Positions 1-11,136 of a stretch of DNA of 64,000 nucleotides are shown here, piece by piece. The DNA comes from Paragorgia papillata (Eukaryota > Cnidaria > Anthozoa > Scleralcyonacea > Coralliidae), in NCBI GenBank assembly GCA_035771165.1, contig JAWNZC010000368.1, positions 2,824,501-2,888,500 of the forward strand, read 5' to 3'. Under the pieces are notes generated by a model. It saw nothing but the letters and a program-made list of their open reading frames with translations, ran no database searches and was not told where the DNA came from. The position numbers and the translations under genes were made by a program. Position 1 is the stretch's first letter. The number at the start of each line of letters is the position of its first letter.

Positions 1-310
1 AAGTGGCATCTCAATCGAGTGATTTCAATTGGAAAATGCAATTAAAATAAACCCTCATGAGATTTTATTCATGAGTGTGTGTAAAATTTATTCGTACAGC
101 AACTTGTTTATTTTGCATAGATAATTGAGATCTTAAGAATTAGGTGAACACCGATTTTCATCTAATATCTTGGATTTTACTGGAGTATCCAACTTCAATC
201 AGGTGATTGAATGAACTATTGTAATTGACTGATTATCTCATGAATTATTACAAATCATTAATAATTCATGAGATAATCGGCCAATTTTGGAATACAGACA
301 TTTTCTCCAA
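1..310. repeat. AT-rich sequence with a short hairpin
   Basis: Bases 222-285 form a hairpin around a central ATTAATAATTCATGAG-type arm. The first 50 bases (an ATCGAGTGATTTCAATTGG segment) recur at about 33695-33735. This is repetitive DNA, and no gene is seen. Confidence 0.4.
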
Positions 311-324
311 GGGCAAAGCTCATA

Positions 325-455
325 TTATTATTATTATTGTTTTTTTGTTATTATTATTATCATTGTTGTTGTTGTTATTGTTATTATTATTATTACTGTT
401 ATTTTTTTTATTGTTTTTATTATTATAATTATTATTGTTATTATTATAATACCAT
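325..455. repeat. ATT/GTT microsatellite
   Basis: An impure (ATT)n/(GTT)n tract. The open frames through it are strings of I, L and F and are not genes. Confidence 0.9.
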
Positions 456-657
456 GATCGACTCGGTTTCTTTTGTTCTCACCAGGTAATTTAATCTCTA
501 ATTTCCCCTCAAACAGGGGGAGCCTACTTTTCTTCCTCTCTCTCAGCGAAGAAATAAGGAAAAGTTTATGCTCTCAGCTTGCAGGGTACCGCTTACTTAA
601 CCAATTCCGTGATTTGTCTGTTTTCAGATCCTTTGTATCTCTCTCATTAAACTGCCT

Positions 658-736
658 GTATTATCATTATTATTATTATTATTATTATTATTGTCATTAT
701 TATTATCATCATCATTATTATCATTATTATTATTAA
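658..736. repeat. ATT microsatellite
   Basis: An impure (TAT)n tract with CAT interruptions. Confidence 0.9.
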
Positions 737-1458
737 GATAATTAGGATAGTGGGGGCTTAATTAATCATCCTTACTTGCAGCCTGGCTGTGTCGAGGCAT
801 ACATGTATCAAAGGCGCTCCAGGCAGCCGCCATACGACACAGTTGATCAGACCACAGATCACAGCCATGATGGAAATTGCTTGTAATTATAGTCATATTA
901 CAGTAGATGGCAGTATTTAAGTGGTACTGACTAGCTAGATTATCTGTGGGGCAAAGATGGCATTTGTCCCCAGCCCCAGCTAGATTTTGACAGGTCTCAA
1001 TCTAATTGTATTAGCTCTAGGTCATGCATGCAAACAGTGATGTTTGAAACGGGCCTTAAATTGCATAGGTGCAGCCTTGATGTAGCATTGTGGCCTCATT
1101 ACCACAGTTACGAGCACACATGTGCAGTGTATAAAAATTAAGGTGCATTCAAAATTGGATGGTGCACATTGTTTTGGTACAGCTGGGAAAGTAGCCTGCT
1201 CACAGGCTAGCTGAAGACTCAGGCCACCATATCTTCCTCCTGAGTGGTCATTGTTTCACTGATACACGGATTTGTAGGGATACGGTTGAGTTATGGTTGC
1301 CAATCACTAATTGGCATTACAGTGGAAATACTTTGTAAACAGTGAAGACTAGCCTTCTAGGATGGACCAGTTGTTTTAAATCTTTTTCTGTGTGACATGG
1401 GCTAACATGCACAACACTTTTTTATGAACATCCACCAACATCATTTATTGCATTTCTT
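737..1458. other. No gene seen; repeat-like pieces
   Basis: I see no coding signal. The segment near 820-870 (CGACACAGTT, CAGACCAC) resembles one at 40255-40300. Bases 1405-1460 match 28152-28211 and form the shared left flank of the two CAGA minisatellites. Confidence 0.5.
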
Positions 1459-1510
1459 GTCAGACAGACAGACAGACATGCACAGACAGACACCCTAAAG
1501 ACAGTACATC

Positions 1511-1547
<37 letters not shown>

Positions 1548-2315
1548 TGCACAGACAAACACCCTATGGACAGTACAACAGACAGACAGATAGACAGACA
1601 TGCACAGACAGACACCCTACAGACAGAGACAGAAAGACAGACAAACACCCTACAGACAGACACCCTACAGACAGACAGCAGACAGACAGACAGAAAGACA
1701 TGCACAGACAGACACCCTATAGACAGACAGACACCCTACAGACAGACAGACAGACAGACAAACAAACACCCTACAGATAGACAGACAGACATGCACAGAT
1801 AGACACCCTACAGACAGACAGACAGACAGACATGCACAGACAGACACCCTAAAGACAGTACATCAGACAGACAGACAGACAGACAGACAGACATGCACAG
1901 ACAAACACCCTATGGACAGTACAACAGACAGACAGACAGACAGACATGCACAGACAGACAGACATGCACAGACAGACACCCTACAGACAGAGACAGAAAG
2001 ACAGACAAACACCCTACAGACAGACACCCCACAGACAGACAGACAGCAGACAGACAGGCAGACAGACAGGCAGACAGACAGACAGACATGCACAGACAGA
2101 AAGACATGCACAGACAGACACCCTATAGACAGACAGACACCCTACAGACAGACAGACAGACAAACAAACACCCTACAGATAGACAGACAGACATGCACAG
2201 ATAGACACCCTACAGACAGACAGACAGACATGCACATACAGACACCCTACAGGCAGTCGGACAGACACCCTACAGATCGACACCCTACAGACAGAGACAG
2301 ACAGACAAACGCCTT

Positions 2316-2371
<56 letters not shown>
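1459..2371. repeat. CAGA minisatellite with higher-order structure
   Basis: The array mixes CAGACAGA units with CACCCTACAGA and CATGCACAGA units. A larger block of about 350 bp is duplicated: AAGACAGTACATCAGAC occurs at about 1497 and 1852, and TATGGACAGTACAACAGAC at about 1565 and 1911. Long frames through it (TDRQ / SVCLSV repeats) are artefacts. Confidence 0.92.
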
Positions 2372-2372
<1 letters not shown>

Positions 2373-2775
2373 ATTTATTTAAATTCGGAATTTCATCAAT
2401 TTTAATAAATTGCTTTTCATGAAGGCCGAGAGTATGATAAAAAAAGATAAAATTATATCTACACATGTTCAATATTAAAAAGTACGTATTTAGACTTTGT
2501 CACTGTGGAAAACTGAAAGATGACATAAGAGTTTTTAAAGATAATAGAGTACGAGATAGCATTACATCACTTGGTAAACTATTCCACAATTTTGCACCAC
2601 TGTAAGCAAAACTATTCTTCAAATAATTTGTAGTAGGTTTCATTAGTGATAAGTTCAGTACTCGATCTCTTAGATTATAATCATTTTGATCTTTCAGAAT
2701 ATTGAAATAGGTCGGCAAGATACTGTGGTGAAAGCATGTTAAGAATTTTATATATTAGAATTACTTTATGCTTAC

Positions 2776-3312
2776 CTTATTATAGGAAATTAGCGATGCA
2801 CTTTATTAACGCGACATAAATTAACGCGACATCTAATTAACGCGGATTGCTTCTTGGTGTTTTAAAATCTGATTATATTAACGCGAATCTGATCTCCATG
2901 GTAAACAAGTTAATTAAATTAATGCTAGTCGGAAAATAGAAACAAAATATCAAAAGTTTAATATTATGTTTATAAGGCCATCAAAGTTTCTGTGATCAAA
3001 GTCTTTGGTCAAAGAACTTCAAAGCAACTGCCGTCTTTGAAAGGTGTTTACATTGTCAAATACTTTAATCAAAGCATACTTTGATCACAGAAACTTTGAT
3101 AGTGTAAACCAGCCTTTAGTATACCTTAATATGCTGTATTTTGATATTAAAAGAGTTAGTGTTATTTAAAACAAATCAAGGTCTTTTTAATTAACGATAA
3201 CTAAAAATTGCACACTTGAAATTAACGATAACAAAAATTAACGTTAATTAAATTAACGCGAATTTTTAAAATCCGCGTTAATAAAGTGCATCGTTAATTT
3301 CCTATAATAAGG
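2776..3312. mobile_element. Palindromic element with TA duplication (Tc1/mariner-like MITE)
   Basis: The ends CCTTATTATAGGAAATTA and its inverse are followed by GCGATGCACTTTATTAACGCG-type arms; TA flanks both ends. Internal ATTAACGCG motifs repeat. It interrupts the LINE just before the YKIL segment. Confidence 0.7.
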
Positions 3313-3475
3313 TATTTAATTGACTCCTGCAAAGTAGTATCCCATCCAAGCTCTTCTCTAATCACATGTGATCGGCTTTCATAACCTTTTTGTGTAATTA
3401 TTCGTCCGGCCCGATTTTTCAGGTTTTATAGCCTGGTGGCTTGGGTAATCGACAGATTATCCCATACTACATCAC

Positions 3476-3742
3476 CTGCCTCCTCCGCAGGCTCGTATAA
3501 TTTTTAGGAAAATAATTGTTTAAGTTAAATTTCTCATGTTGAGCGAAACGCGATCGCGTTTGTGAAGCCAGGGAACTAGCGTAGAGCGCGCGCAATGGTT
3601 TATGGGAAGGCTTTGCGCGCAACCATACCCCCCCCCCCCCCCCCCACCCCTCTAACCCCCCCGCCCCCCCCCCACCCCCCCCCCCCCCCCCCCCCCCACC
3701 CTTCCCTCGCCCTCTCAAATGTCCTCAATGATCGACCACATC
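3476..3742. repeat. Insertion with poly-C tracts
   Basis: A non-LINE segment between two LINE pieces. Bases 3628-3700 are nearly pure C (a few A, T and G), so a G-rich strand exists on the other side. Confidence 0.6.
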
Positions 3743-3907
3743 TCAATCTTGAGAAGCGACTGTGGACGAGGCAGCCACATCACAGTAGTCCAATATAGGT
3801 TGGACCAAAGAGTTAAAAATTGTGACTGTAATATTTTGTGAAATAAATGGTCTTACTTGTATAAGCCCAGCAATTGCCTGTGAAGCTTTCTCACAGACAT
3901 TGTCTGT

Positions 3908-4843
3908 TAGTCCAGAGGCTGGAGGGGGAGTATTGTCACCCGAGCGGAGAATTTCCGATACCAACTTTTTTTAGTGTAATTTGGGGTGTAGATTACGATT
4001 TTGCATGTTGATCAAGTGTTTGAGGGGGCGTTTCCGAGAAACGGGGGGTTAAAAGGGGGGCTTTACCTTATCAGTTTTACCTTAAAGGACATTGGAAGTA
4101 TAATTTAAGTTTGTCTCATTTGAAAGAACTCGTGAAATTGTATACATGTAGTAAGACTCTTTACAATTTTCCCATATCTGTCTTAGTTTTCGAAATATTT
4201 TGGCCAAAATCAGCGTGTAGTCCGCCATTTTGTAGATCGTGAAATATACTGTATGACAAAGAGTGGGTAACTGTTTGTACGTACCTTATTGATCTGTTTA
4301 CATTCGTTCAACCCATTTCAGCTCAAAAATACAATAGATGAAGAATTGGATGAACACGTTTCGTGAATCTAAATGATTCAATGTCTATCACGAAACGTGT
4401 TCATCCAATTCTTCATCTACTGTATTTTTGAGCTGAAATGGGTTGAAAGAATGTAAACAGATCAATAAGGTACGTACAAACAGTTACTCACTCTTTGTCA
4501 TATATTTCACTATCTACGAAATGGCGGACTGCACGCTGATTTTGGCCAAAATATTTCAAAAACTAAGACAGATATGGGAAAATTGTAAAGAGTCTTACTA
4601 TACCATTTCACGAGTTCTTTCAAATGAGACAAACTTAAATTATACTTCCAATGTCCTTTAAGGTAAAACTGATAAGGTAAAGCCCCCCCCCCCCCCCTTT
4701 AACCCCCCGTTTCTCGGATACGTCCCCTCAAACACTTGATCAACATGCAAAATCGTAATCTACACCCCAAATTACACTAAGAATAGTTGGTATCGTAAAT
4801 TCTCCGCTCGGGTGACAATACTCCCCTTTCAGCCTCTGGACTA
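3908..4843. mobile_element. Long palindromic element, 3-bp TGT duplication
   Basis: Two arms of about 460 bp face each other around a centre near 4365-4385. Ends are TAGTCCAGAGGCTG and CAGCCTCTGGACTA, flanked by TGT on both sides, inside the LINE codons for DKH/TDN. A TTAA-flanked palindrome (4086-4657) forms its core. A half copy lies at 7276-7640. Confidence 0.75.
4086..4657. mobile_element. TTAA-flanked palindromic MITE
   Basis: Ends are AGGACATTGGAAGTATAATT and its inverse, each next to TTAA (4082-4085, 4658-4661). The arms carry TTTGTCTCATTTGAAAGAAC, the mark of the family found also at 9589, 12298, 13968, 31896, 43222 and 57502. TTAA targeting fits Kolobok or piggyBac. Confidence 0.75.
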
Positions 4844-5190
4844 TGTATGTTTATCCCAAGTAAGCCTTTGATCAATTTTTACACCTAAACATTTAGTAGA
4901 ACTAACTTTTCTAATTGCCAGACCGTCCGTATGAATAAGTGAAATATCTATAGTTTTGTTTAGGTTATCATCCGATCCAATAAACATGTGTTCAGTTTTA
5001 GTAACATTTAAACTGAGCTTGTTTGATAGTATTAACCACTACTTAATATTTTCCAAATCTTTTTGTTTGTGGAGTTGATGGCTTTAGTTAATGATTTGTC
5101 ACTAGCCGTTATATTTGTATCATCTGCATACATTCTTGGTTTTGAAAATTTCAAACACTGTGGCAAATCATTAATATATATTATTATATG

Positions 5191-5748
5191 GCTGAGCTTG
5201 TTTTCGGGTCATTACACCAAACGGCGCACACTGATTGGTTGCTGAGAGGTTCGGAAAAAGCCGTAATGCTCTCTCGGTACTGTGAGAGAGCATTACGTCC
5301 TTTTTAATGACCTGCAGGTTTTGGCGGGAAAATTACCGAGTTGATTTGAATGAAAATAAAAGCGAATTATATATATTCGTTGGAAATATTTGAACAATAA
5401 TACGTCCTGAAACATCAGTGTTTCTTTTTATAAAAACTTCTTATTTAAAAGCGCGAAAAATAAAAGCCTAACAGGTGTAAACATGAAGCGAAACGAACAA
5501 GCTCAAAAGTAAGAACTAAGGTGAACAGCGACACCTGGTCAAGACAAACGTAGAACTAAAAACAGATAAGAAAACAAACCAAAAGCCATATAATAAAAGG
5601 CTTATTAACCTCGTTTTCTCCGTCTGTACGGGAAAGTATTTGCCCTCGGTTTCTCTCGCACAAACCTCGCTCCTTCGTCGCTCGGTCTGTACGAAAACCT
5701 CAGGCAAATACTTTCCCGTACAGACCTCGAACTTGGTTAATAAGCCTT
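5191..5748. mobile_element. Inverted-repeat element inserted in the LINE
   Basis: It has facing copies of TTAATAAGCC and of a 60-bp arm around ACGGGAAAGTATTTGCC, and a segment with TGATTGGTTGCTGA. The same arms recur at 48280-48450. The frame at 5516-5818 comes from these arms and is not a gene. Confidence 0.5.
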
Positions 5749-5940
5749 TATTAAAAGTACCAAAAGTTCCAAGTACTATAACTCCATCTAAGCGGTTGTT
5801 CGCATGAGGCATAGTCATTCAAAATATGGTCTGCTAAAGTCTTTGTTCTACCTTTTTGTTCGCCTTTATGCATTCTTGTGCACGGTACACAGTCACTGAA
5901 CCCATTGTATTTTAGTATGATGAACGAATTATCCAATATT

Positions 5941-6415
5941 ATTATATGACACGGATTACTTCCGGTAAAATCACGCGCTGTGATTGGTTGCTGACGGGGC
6001 GAGATTTCTCCGTAATGCCCGCGGGCATTATGAAAATTGTCAATGCCCTACGATTGGAAACAAACAAAAAATCCTAATAAGAAACTTTTATTGCCGAAAA
6101 ACGGCGAAAATAGATGAAATAGACGACGATGAACATTATAAAAGTAAATTCTAGTATCCAGACGAGAAAGAAACAGAAGAAAATAACGCTAGTTCGGTGT
6201 TTTGACGAAGTTAAAGGAAGTGAAGGCCAAGAAATACAAGATTGATTTTGAAATAAAAAGCCATATAATAAACTACTTAATAACCTCGACCGTTCGGTCT
6301 TTACGGTAAAATATTAAATCTCGGTCTTGAACGTATTAACCTCGCTATCGCTCGGTCAATACAGCAAGACCTCGGTTTAATATTTTACCGTAAAGACCTC
6401 ACTCTCGGTTATTAA
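5941..6415. repeat. Second member of the TTAATAACCTCG hairpin family
   Basis: It carries CGCGCTGTGATTGGTTGCTGA near 5980 and a hairpin at about 6280-6410 in which TTTACGGTAAAATATTAAA faces its inverse. A TTAA element (6416-6728) cuts its right end. Confidence 0.5.
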
Positions 6416-6728
6416 AGGTGATGTACAGTCCCTTCTGCGCATGTACGAAACTAATGTTTACATCTTTATTTACCAAAAAAATACTAATGCGTTATTCAAG
6501 ATTGTAAGCTTTTCTTGGTTCCCATTCATTACTTGTACTCAAAACAAAACATTTTCAGGAGAAATAGAAGAAATCCGAGGAGATATCCTCGCCGAATCGC
6601 TTGGTTTTCTGCCATGTTGTTCCTAACGGTTTACATTTTGCTGAGTAGTACTTCATGTAATTATCTGCGAATGTCATGTTTTGGGGACCCATATTGCGGT
6701 CATGCGCAGAACGGACTGTACGTCACCT
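6416..6728. mobile_element. TTAA-flanked MITE
   Basis: Terminal repeats of about 28 bp (AGGTGATGTACAGTCC... facing ...GGACTGTACGTCACCT) are flanked by TTAA at 6412-6415 and 6729-6732. Confidence 0.75.
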
Positions 6729-6899
6729 TTAAGTACTTAGTAACGTTTCAGTTCAATCACTCAACTGTGCTTATTAAATATTAATAAACGTAAAACAAAG
6801 GATGTGCACGGTGTAAGGTACGGTTCAACATAAAATCACAGCTCATTATAGGCGCTTTGAAATTTGCCGAGTTTCCAGACCATATCTCTATTGACTATG

Positions 6900-7275
6900 C
6901 TTAGATGGAGTTATAGTACTTGAAACTTTTGGTACTTTTAATATATATTAATGATTTGCCACAGTGTTTGAAATTTTCAAAACCAAGAATGTATGCAGAT
7001 GATGCAAATATAAGTCGGTTAGTGACAAATCATTAACTAAAGTCATCAACTCCACAAAGAAAGATTTGGAAAATATTAAGCAGTGGTTACTATCAAACAA
7101 GCTCAGTTTAAATGTTACTAAAACTGAACACATGTTTATTGGATCGGATGATAACCTAAACAAAACTATAGATATTTCACTTATTCATACGGACGGTCTG
7201 GCAATTAGAAAAGTTAGTTCTACTAAATGTTTAGGTGTAAAAATTGATCAAAGGCTTACTTGGGATAAGCATACA
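6900..7275 (+). pseudogene. Second, inverted copy of the LINE RT fragment
   Basis: The plus strand reads NIYINDLPQCLKF, YADDANIS, then after a frameshift near 7018 DLENIKQWLLSNKLSLN and CLGVKIDQRLTWDKHT. It is the same element as the minus-strand LINE at 4844-5190. It ends at exactly the same base where the palindromic insertion begins, so the insertion predates the duplication of this segment. Confidence 0.8.
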
Positions 7276-7640
7276 TAGCCCAGAGGCTGGATGGGGAGTA
7301 TTGTCACCCGAGCGGAGAATTTACGATACCAACTTTTTTTAGTGTAATTTGGGGTGTAGATTACGATTTTGCATGTTGATCAAGTGTTTGAGGGGGCGTT
7401 TCCAAGAAACGGGGGTTAAAGGAGGGGACTTTACCTTATCAGTTTTACATTAAAGGACATTGGAAGTATAATTTAAGTTTGTCTCATTTGAAAGAACTCG
7501 TGAAATGGTATAGTAAGACTCTTTACAATTTTCCCATATCTGTCTTAGTTTTCGAAATATTTTGGCCAAAATCAGCGTGCAGTCCGCCATTTTGTAGATC
7601 GTGAAATATATGACAAAGAGTGAGTAACGGTTTGTGCGTA
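7276..7640 (+). mobile_element. Half copy of the long palindromic element
   Basis: It starts TAGCCCAGAGGCTGG and follows the left arm of the element at 3908 closely, including the TTAA junction, then stops at GTTTGTGCGTAAGG. The second arm is absent. Confidence 0.75.
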
Positions 7641-8152
7641 AGGTGGCCTAACCCGGTCACCGGGCTGATTTTATGTCCCGAAATGTTTTGTCTGACTGCA
7701 AAAAGGAATTAGAATACCCTGTGTACTATACTTTAATACAGAAAAACGAAGGCAATTTTGCTTTGTTGTGTCATTTTGCATTACTCAAAAAGTCGTAATA
7801 AGATTTCCGTGACATAAAATCAGTCCAGCTAGCCCGCCTCATATGAACGGCCCCTTAAAAGCCGGTTTTCCACTACCGAAAACCGGCTTCAATCCGGACT
7901 TCGCTTTCGATGAGACGGCAGAGGCAACGCACTAACAGCACACGCCATGCACCCGTGCTGGACAGACTAGTTCCTAGTCCTCTTTTCTCTCGAACGTATT
8001 TTGGTGACGTCACAGAATAGGGATCGAGCGAGAGGACTAGCGGAAAATGTTCATCTTTATCTATCATGAATCCTGCTGGAACTCGGATTCTTTAATCTTT
8101 ATGAACGAGGGCACTTAAACAAACTTCTTCTTAAGAGCAGACAGCAAATGAG
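7641..8152. other. Repeat-like sequence, no gene
   Basis: A facing pair, GCTGATTTTATGTC (about 7665) and GACATAAAATCAG (about 7810), marks a small inverted repeat. GCACTAACAGCACACGCC (7930) matches the 5' part of the 5S-like SINEs at 34.8 and 40.5 kb. No coding signal. Confidence 0.4.
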
Positions 8153-8490
8153 TAGGTTTCTTTGTTTTACATTACGTTAAAAGGTTGTTACATACGAGGC
8201 TTTATAAAGTAGTGTTCGGCGTAGGAAGTGATTGTGTTGAAACACATTTTTACAAATCGAAATATGCTATTTTAACGTTTCGGCAGTAGACCAACCTTGC
8301 TATATGATGTTATAAAGAATTGTGCAGACCGACGTGAGTGTTATCTGCCTTGGTTTTCCGCCAAACGGCCGTTTGGTGCCTGTATAATTTGGGGCCAAGC
8401 AAAACATTTTATTCCAGGCCTCTCACAATTTCGGTCTGCCGCTCGACGATAAAAAGAGAGGCCTGGGAACCAGGCTGCTTGCTGGATAAA
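8153..8490. repeat. Dispersed repeat (copy 1)
   Basis: It matches 40740-40977 plus 41588-41640 closely (GTTTCGGCAGTAGA, GTTATCTGCCTTGGTTTTCC, TGCCGCTCGACG). Here the site where the other copy carries a Harbinger-like insertion is empty. Confidence 0.65.
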
Positions 8491-8497
8491 GTGACTT

Positions 8498-8794
8498 CAG
8501 TGCCGGATTAACCTTCCCAGGGTCGGGGGCAAAAATATTTTAGGGCCGGTCACAAACTGAGAGCCATCCCCGGAGTACGGTGAACTGAAAGCGTAGGTTG
8601 ATCGGATCATCGGAGGTTAGTACTTAGGCTGCCTCAGGCGCCACTCCCCTCCCGCTTTCAAACAGAAGGGGGCCCGTGGCTGAGATAGCATGTGATTTTC
8701 TCAGGTTAGTTCGGCCTTTCAAAGAGAAACTGCATAATTTTTTTATTCACTCTTTTTTATGGGCCGGTCAGAATGCATAGGTAATCCGCCACTG
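8498..8794. mobile_element. hAT-like MITE, 8-bp duplication
   Basis: The ends CAGTGCCGGATTA and TAATCCGCCACTG are flanked by AGTGACTT at 8490-8497 and 8795-8802. Eight-base duplications and CAGTG termini fit hAT. Confidence 0.8.
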
Positions 8795-9179
8795 AGTGAC
8801 TTTATTAATTGAGGCTAACATGATGGAACTAGCTCGTCGAATGTAACTGCGTGGTGAAACTATGGTAGACCCTCATTTGTTGTGGAATAAAATATGTCTC
8901 AACTTTCTGGGCCGTTTTTCAATTATTCACCCTAAAACTTTCACCATTGAAAGAGATACAGACAGGTAATCTCAAAATTTACTTTAATATTATTTTTTCC
9001 ATTTCGTTGCATAGGCATATTTCAAAACACGATTGATTTAAGATTTTGTTGCGAATTCCCAAAGGACGAGGTTGAAAGAAGGGAAGGGAATATTAAAACT
9101 ATTTACATATTTGAGAAACAAAATCGTGCGTGGTTAGCTTCGGTTTTACAACGTGTTCAAAGGTGGATGGGGAAGAAAG

Positions 9180-9462
9180 TAGGGCCGTGTTTTGATAACA
9201 GAAGACCTTTATTGACAGAATGTTGCTTGTTTTGATGTAGACATGTGGAATTTGCTGGAACCTCAACCGACAAATGAAGGAGAAATGAAGTTCGAGTCAA
9301 CTATGTACAATGTTGGCTTTCTCGTTCCCTTGTTCAACAGACGAGGAAAGCTTGCTCTTTAGTCTTACAGGTTAGCATTCATAAATAATATATTTGATAT
9401 TGTAGAATAATTGTGTCGAGTTGTAGTATTGTAGAAGAGCTACAAATTGAGGACTAATACAA
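9180..9462. repeat. Dispersed ~285-bp repeat (copy 1)
   Basis: It is the direct counterpart of 34867-35160 (GTAGACATGTGGAATTTGCT, GTTGGCTTTCTCGTTC, GTGTCGAGTTGTAGTAT). No coding capacity; family not recognised. Confidence 0.6.
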
Positions 9463-9485
9463 GTGAGAATTTGTGGTAACAGCAC

Positions 9486-9548
9486 GTTTATTATTTATTG
9501 CTGAACTTTCAACCTGTTGACCCAGGTCTTCATCAGAGCAAATGACAA
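9486..9548 (-). ncRNA. Decayed hammerhead-ribozyme-like motif (Penelope remnant)
   Basis: On the minus strand, CTGATGA is followed by a stem II ACCT/AGGT with loop GGGTCAAC, then GAAA and a short sequence before GCAATAAA, which can pair with the 5' TTTGCT. It matches the motif at 29398-29450 with several changes, and is probably the edge of an old Penelope-like copy. Confidence 0.5.
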
Positions 9549-9588
9549 CATCGTGTTGGCTCACGTAATATAAACAAAAACAACTTAA

Positions 9589-9970
9589 AGGGGATTGGCA
9601 ACAAAAATTAAGTTTGTCTAATTTGAAAGAACTCATAAAATTGTAATAGAAGATCCTTTACAACTTTTTCGTATCTTTCTGCGTTTTCAAGATATTTCAA
9701 TTTGTTTGATATGTAAATGAGATGGTCTCTGACGTCAGGAGTGGGGTAAAATATTTTCATACAGAGCAAAATCACTTACATATCTAACATGAAATGTTCA
9801 GCGTCGCAAGGAGTTTTTATGTGCACAGTTTCAAATTATTTCGCTGAACAAACTTAGAGATATAACTGGTTTTGCTACATGTGAAAATATTTTACCCCAC
9901 ACCTGACGTCAGAGACCATCTCATTTACATATCAAACAAATTGAAATATCTTGAAAACGAAGAGAGATAC
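9589..9970. mobile_element. TTAA-family palindromic MITE, right end lost
   Basis: It starts next to TTAA (9585-9588) with AGGGGATTGGCAACAAAAATT. The facing arms meet near 9830 (GAGATGGTCTCTGACGTCAG and its inverse). The right arm breaks off at about 9970. Confidence 0.65.
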
Positions 9971-10189
9971 CACATGTAGTCACCGATACTGCCATTTGCA
10001 AGCCACCACTATTTTCACGTTTGTTTACGTTCGAAAGTTGCAAGTTTCACCAGAAAACGTTGAACATTTAAAAACAAACCAATCAAGTTGCGGCATCATT
10101 TCAAAGAAACCTGTCAAAATGACGCTGCAAGTTGATTGGTTTGTTTTTAAATGTTCAATGTTTTCTGGTGAAACACTGAAACTCATTTA

Positions 10190-10380
10190 AGAAATAGAAA
10201 ACATTTTCCGTGTTTCCATAGAGTTATAGAAACACGAGTGTTAGTTTGGGAGAACGAGAAATTGTAGTGGGAACACGAGCCCACAGGGCGAGCGTTTCCA
10301 CGCTATTTCGAGTTCTCCCAAACTTCTACAAGTGTTTCTGTAACTCTATGGGAACACGGAAAAAATGTTTTCTATTTCCT
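10190..10380. repeat. Inverted repeat (hairpin)
   Basis: Arms built from GAAATAGAAAACATTTT, CCGTGTTTCCATAGAGTTA and GTTTGGGAGAACGAGAA face their inverses across about 190 bp. A related half arm is at 10778-10820. Confidence 0.65.
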
Positions 10381-10456
10381 TTATAAAATAACCTGTCGAA
10401 AATAGGTATAGAACGTAAAAATGATCACTGCATGAAAGCGTAAATTCTCCTTACTC

Positions 10457-10694
10457 CATTGAACTAAAAATAACTGGAACGCTACGTTCAACCGGAAGTT
10501 TGAAGCCAAATTATGCAAGTCGTACCCAGCCTTTCCACGTAAAAAACAAACACGGCCAAAACAAAAAAAGTAGAAACACGCGTGGAAGTGCGTGTCTGGG
10601 AGTCAAAACTGGCTTCATGGGAGTCAAATTTTGCCTTCAAGATTTGTATGCGCAGTTTACTGAACGTAGCGTTCCAGTTATTTTTAGTTCAATG
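10457..10694. mobile_element. hAT-like MITE, 8-bp duplication
   Basis: A 34-bp terminal inverted repeat starts CATTGAACTAAAAATAACTG. CCTTACTC flanks both ends (10449-10456, 10695-10702). Confidence 0.8.
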
Positions 10695-11105
10695 CCTTAC
10701 TCTTCATAATGGCGTATGATGACGTATAATGGCGTATCCTACACCGTAATGATGGCGTATTGAATGGCGTGGACCTTGCCGTGTTTCCATGAAGTTATAG
10801 AAATACGGCTTTCAAAAAATCGCCGCGCTTGTTTTCAAAATGTTATTAAATGTTATTAAAGCCTAATGGTGGCTTGCAAATGGAAGTATTTAAGTTCAAA
10901 CTTAATACTCGACCGACCTTTCGGAATGCTATTCGCCCAATCGATCTCATTCGTTTAGTTTTTTTAGCAGTTACTATACATAACGAGCAGTTAGAATGCA
11001 ATTTCGAAGAGTGCAAGGAGGGAAACGTTCTACAGCACTCGGCATTCGCTTGTTCATATTATTTCTATTCTGTGATATTCATATGCGTACGGGCACAAAT
11101 GTATA

Positions 11106-11136
<31 letters not shown>
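11106..11136 (+). repeat. Run of 31 consecutive G
   Basis: An uninterrupted G tract, able in principle to form G-quadruplex. Its length is probably unstable or uncertain in the assembly. Confidence 0.9.

Larger units (their letters stand above)
2373..5940 (-). pseudogene. Dead non-LTR retrotransposon (LINE), 3' half, broken by insertions
   Basis: On the minus strand, pieces of one reverse-transcriptase ORF follow each other in order. 5940-5749 holds the region before YINDLP; 5190-4844 holds INDLPQCL, the YADD active-site motif and CLGVKIDQRLTWDKH; 3907-3743 holds KASQAIAGL and LVQPILDYCDV; 3475-3313 holds RIITQKGYESRSHV and ELGWDT; 2775-2500 holds YNLRDRVLNLS and AYSGAKLWNSLP; a 3' UTR then runs to about 2373. 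The pattern is that of CR1/L2/jockey-type LINE proteins. Stops and frameshifts make it dead. Insertions at 2776-3312, about 3476-3742, 3908-4843 and about 5191-5748 separate the pieces. Confidence 0.8.

Noticed and set aside
1912..2382. 156-codon frame of TDRQ repeats, with minus-strand SVCLSV frames
   Set aside because: CAGA repeats have no stop in several frames; there is no other protein feature.
3467..3798. Gly-rich minus frame and Pro-rich plus frame
   Set aside because: Both translate the poly-C/poly-G tract.
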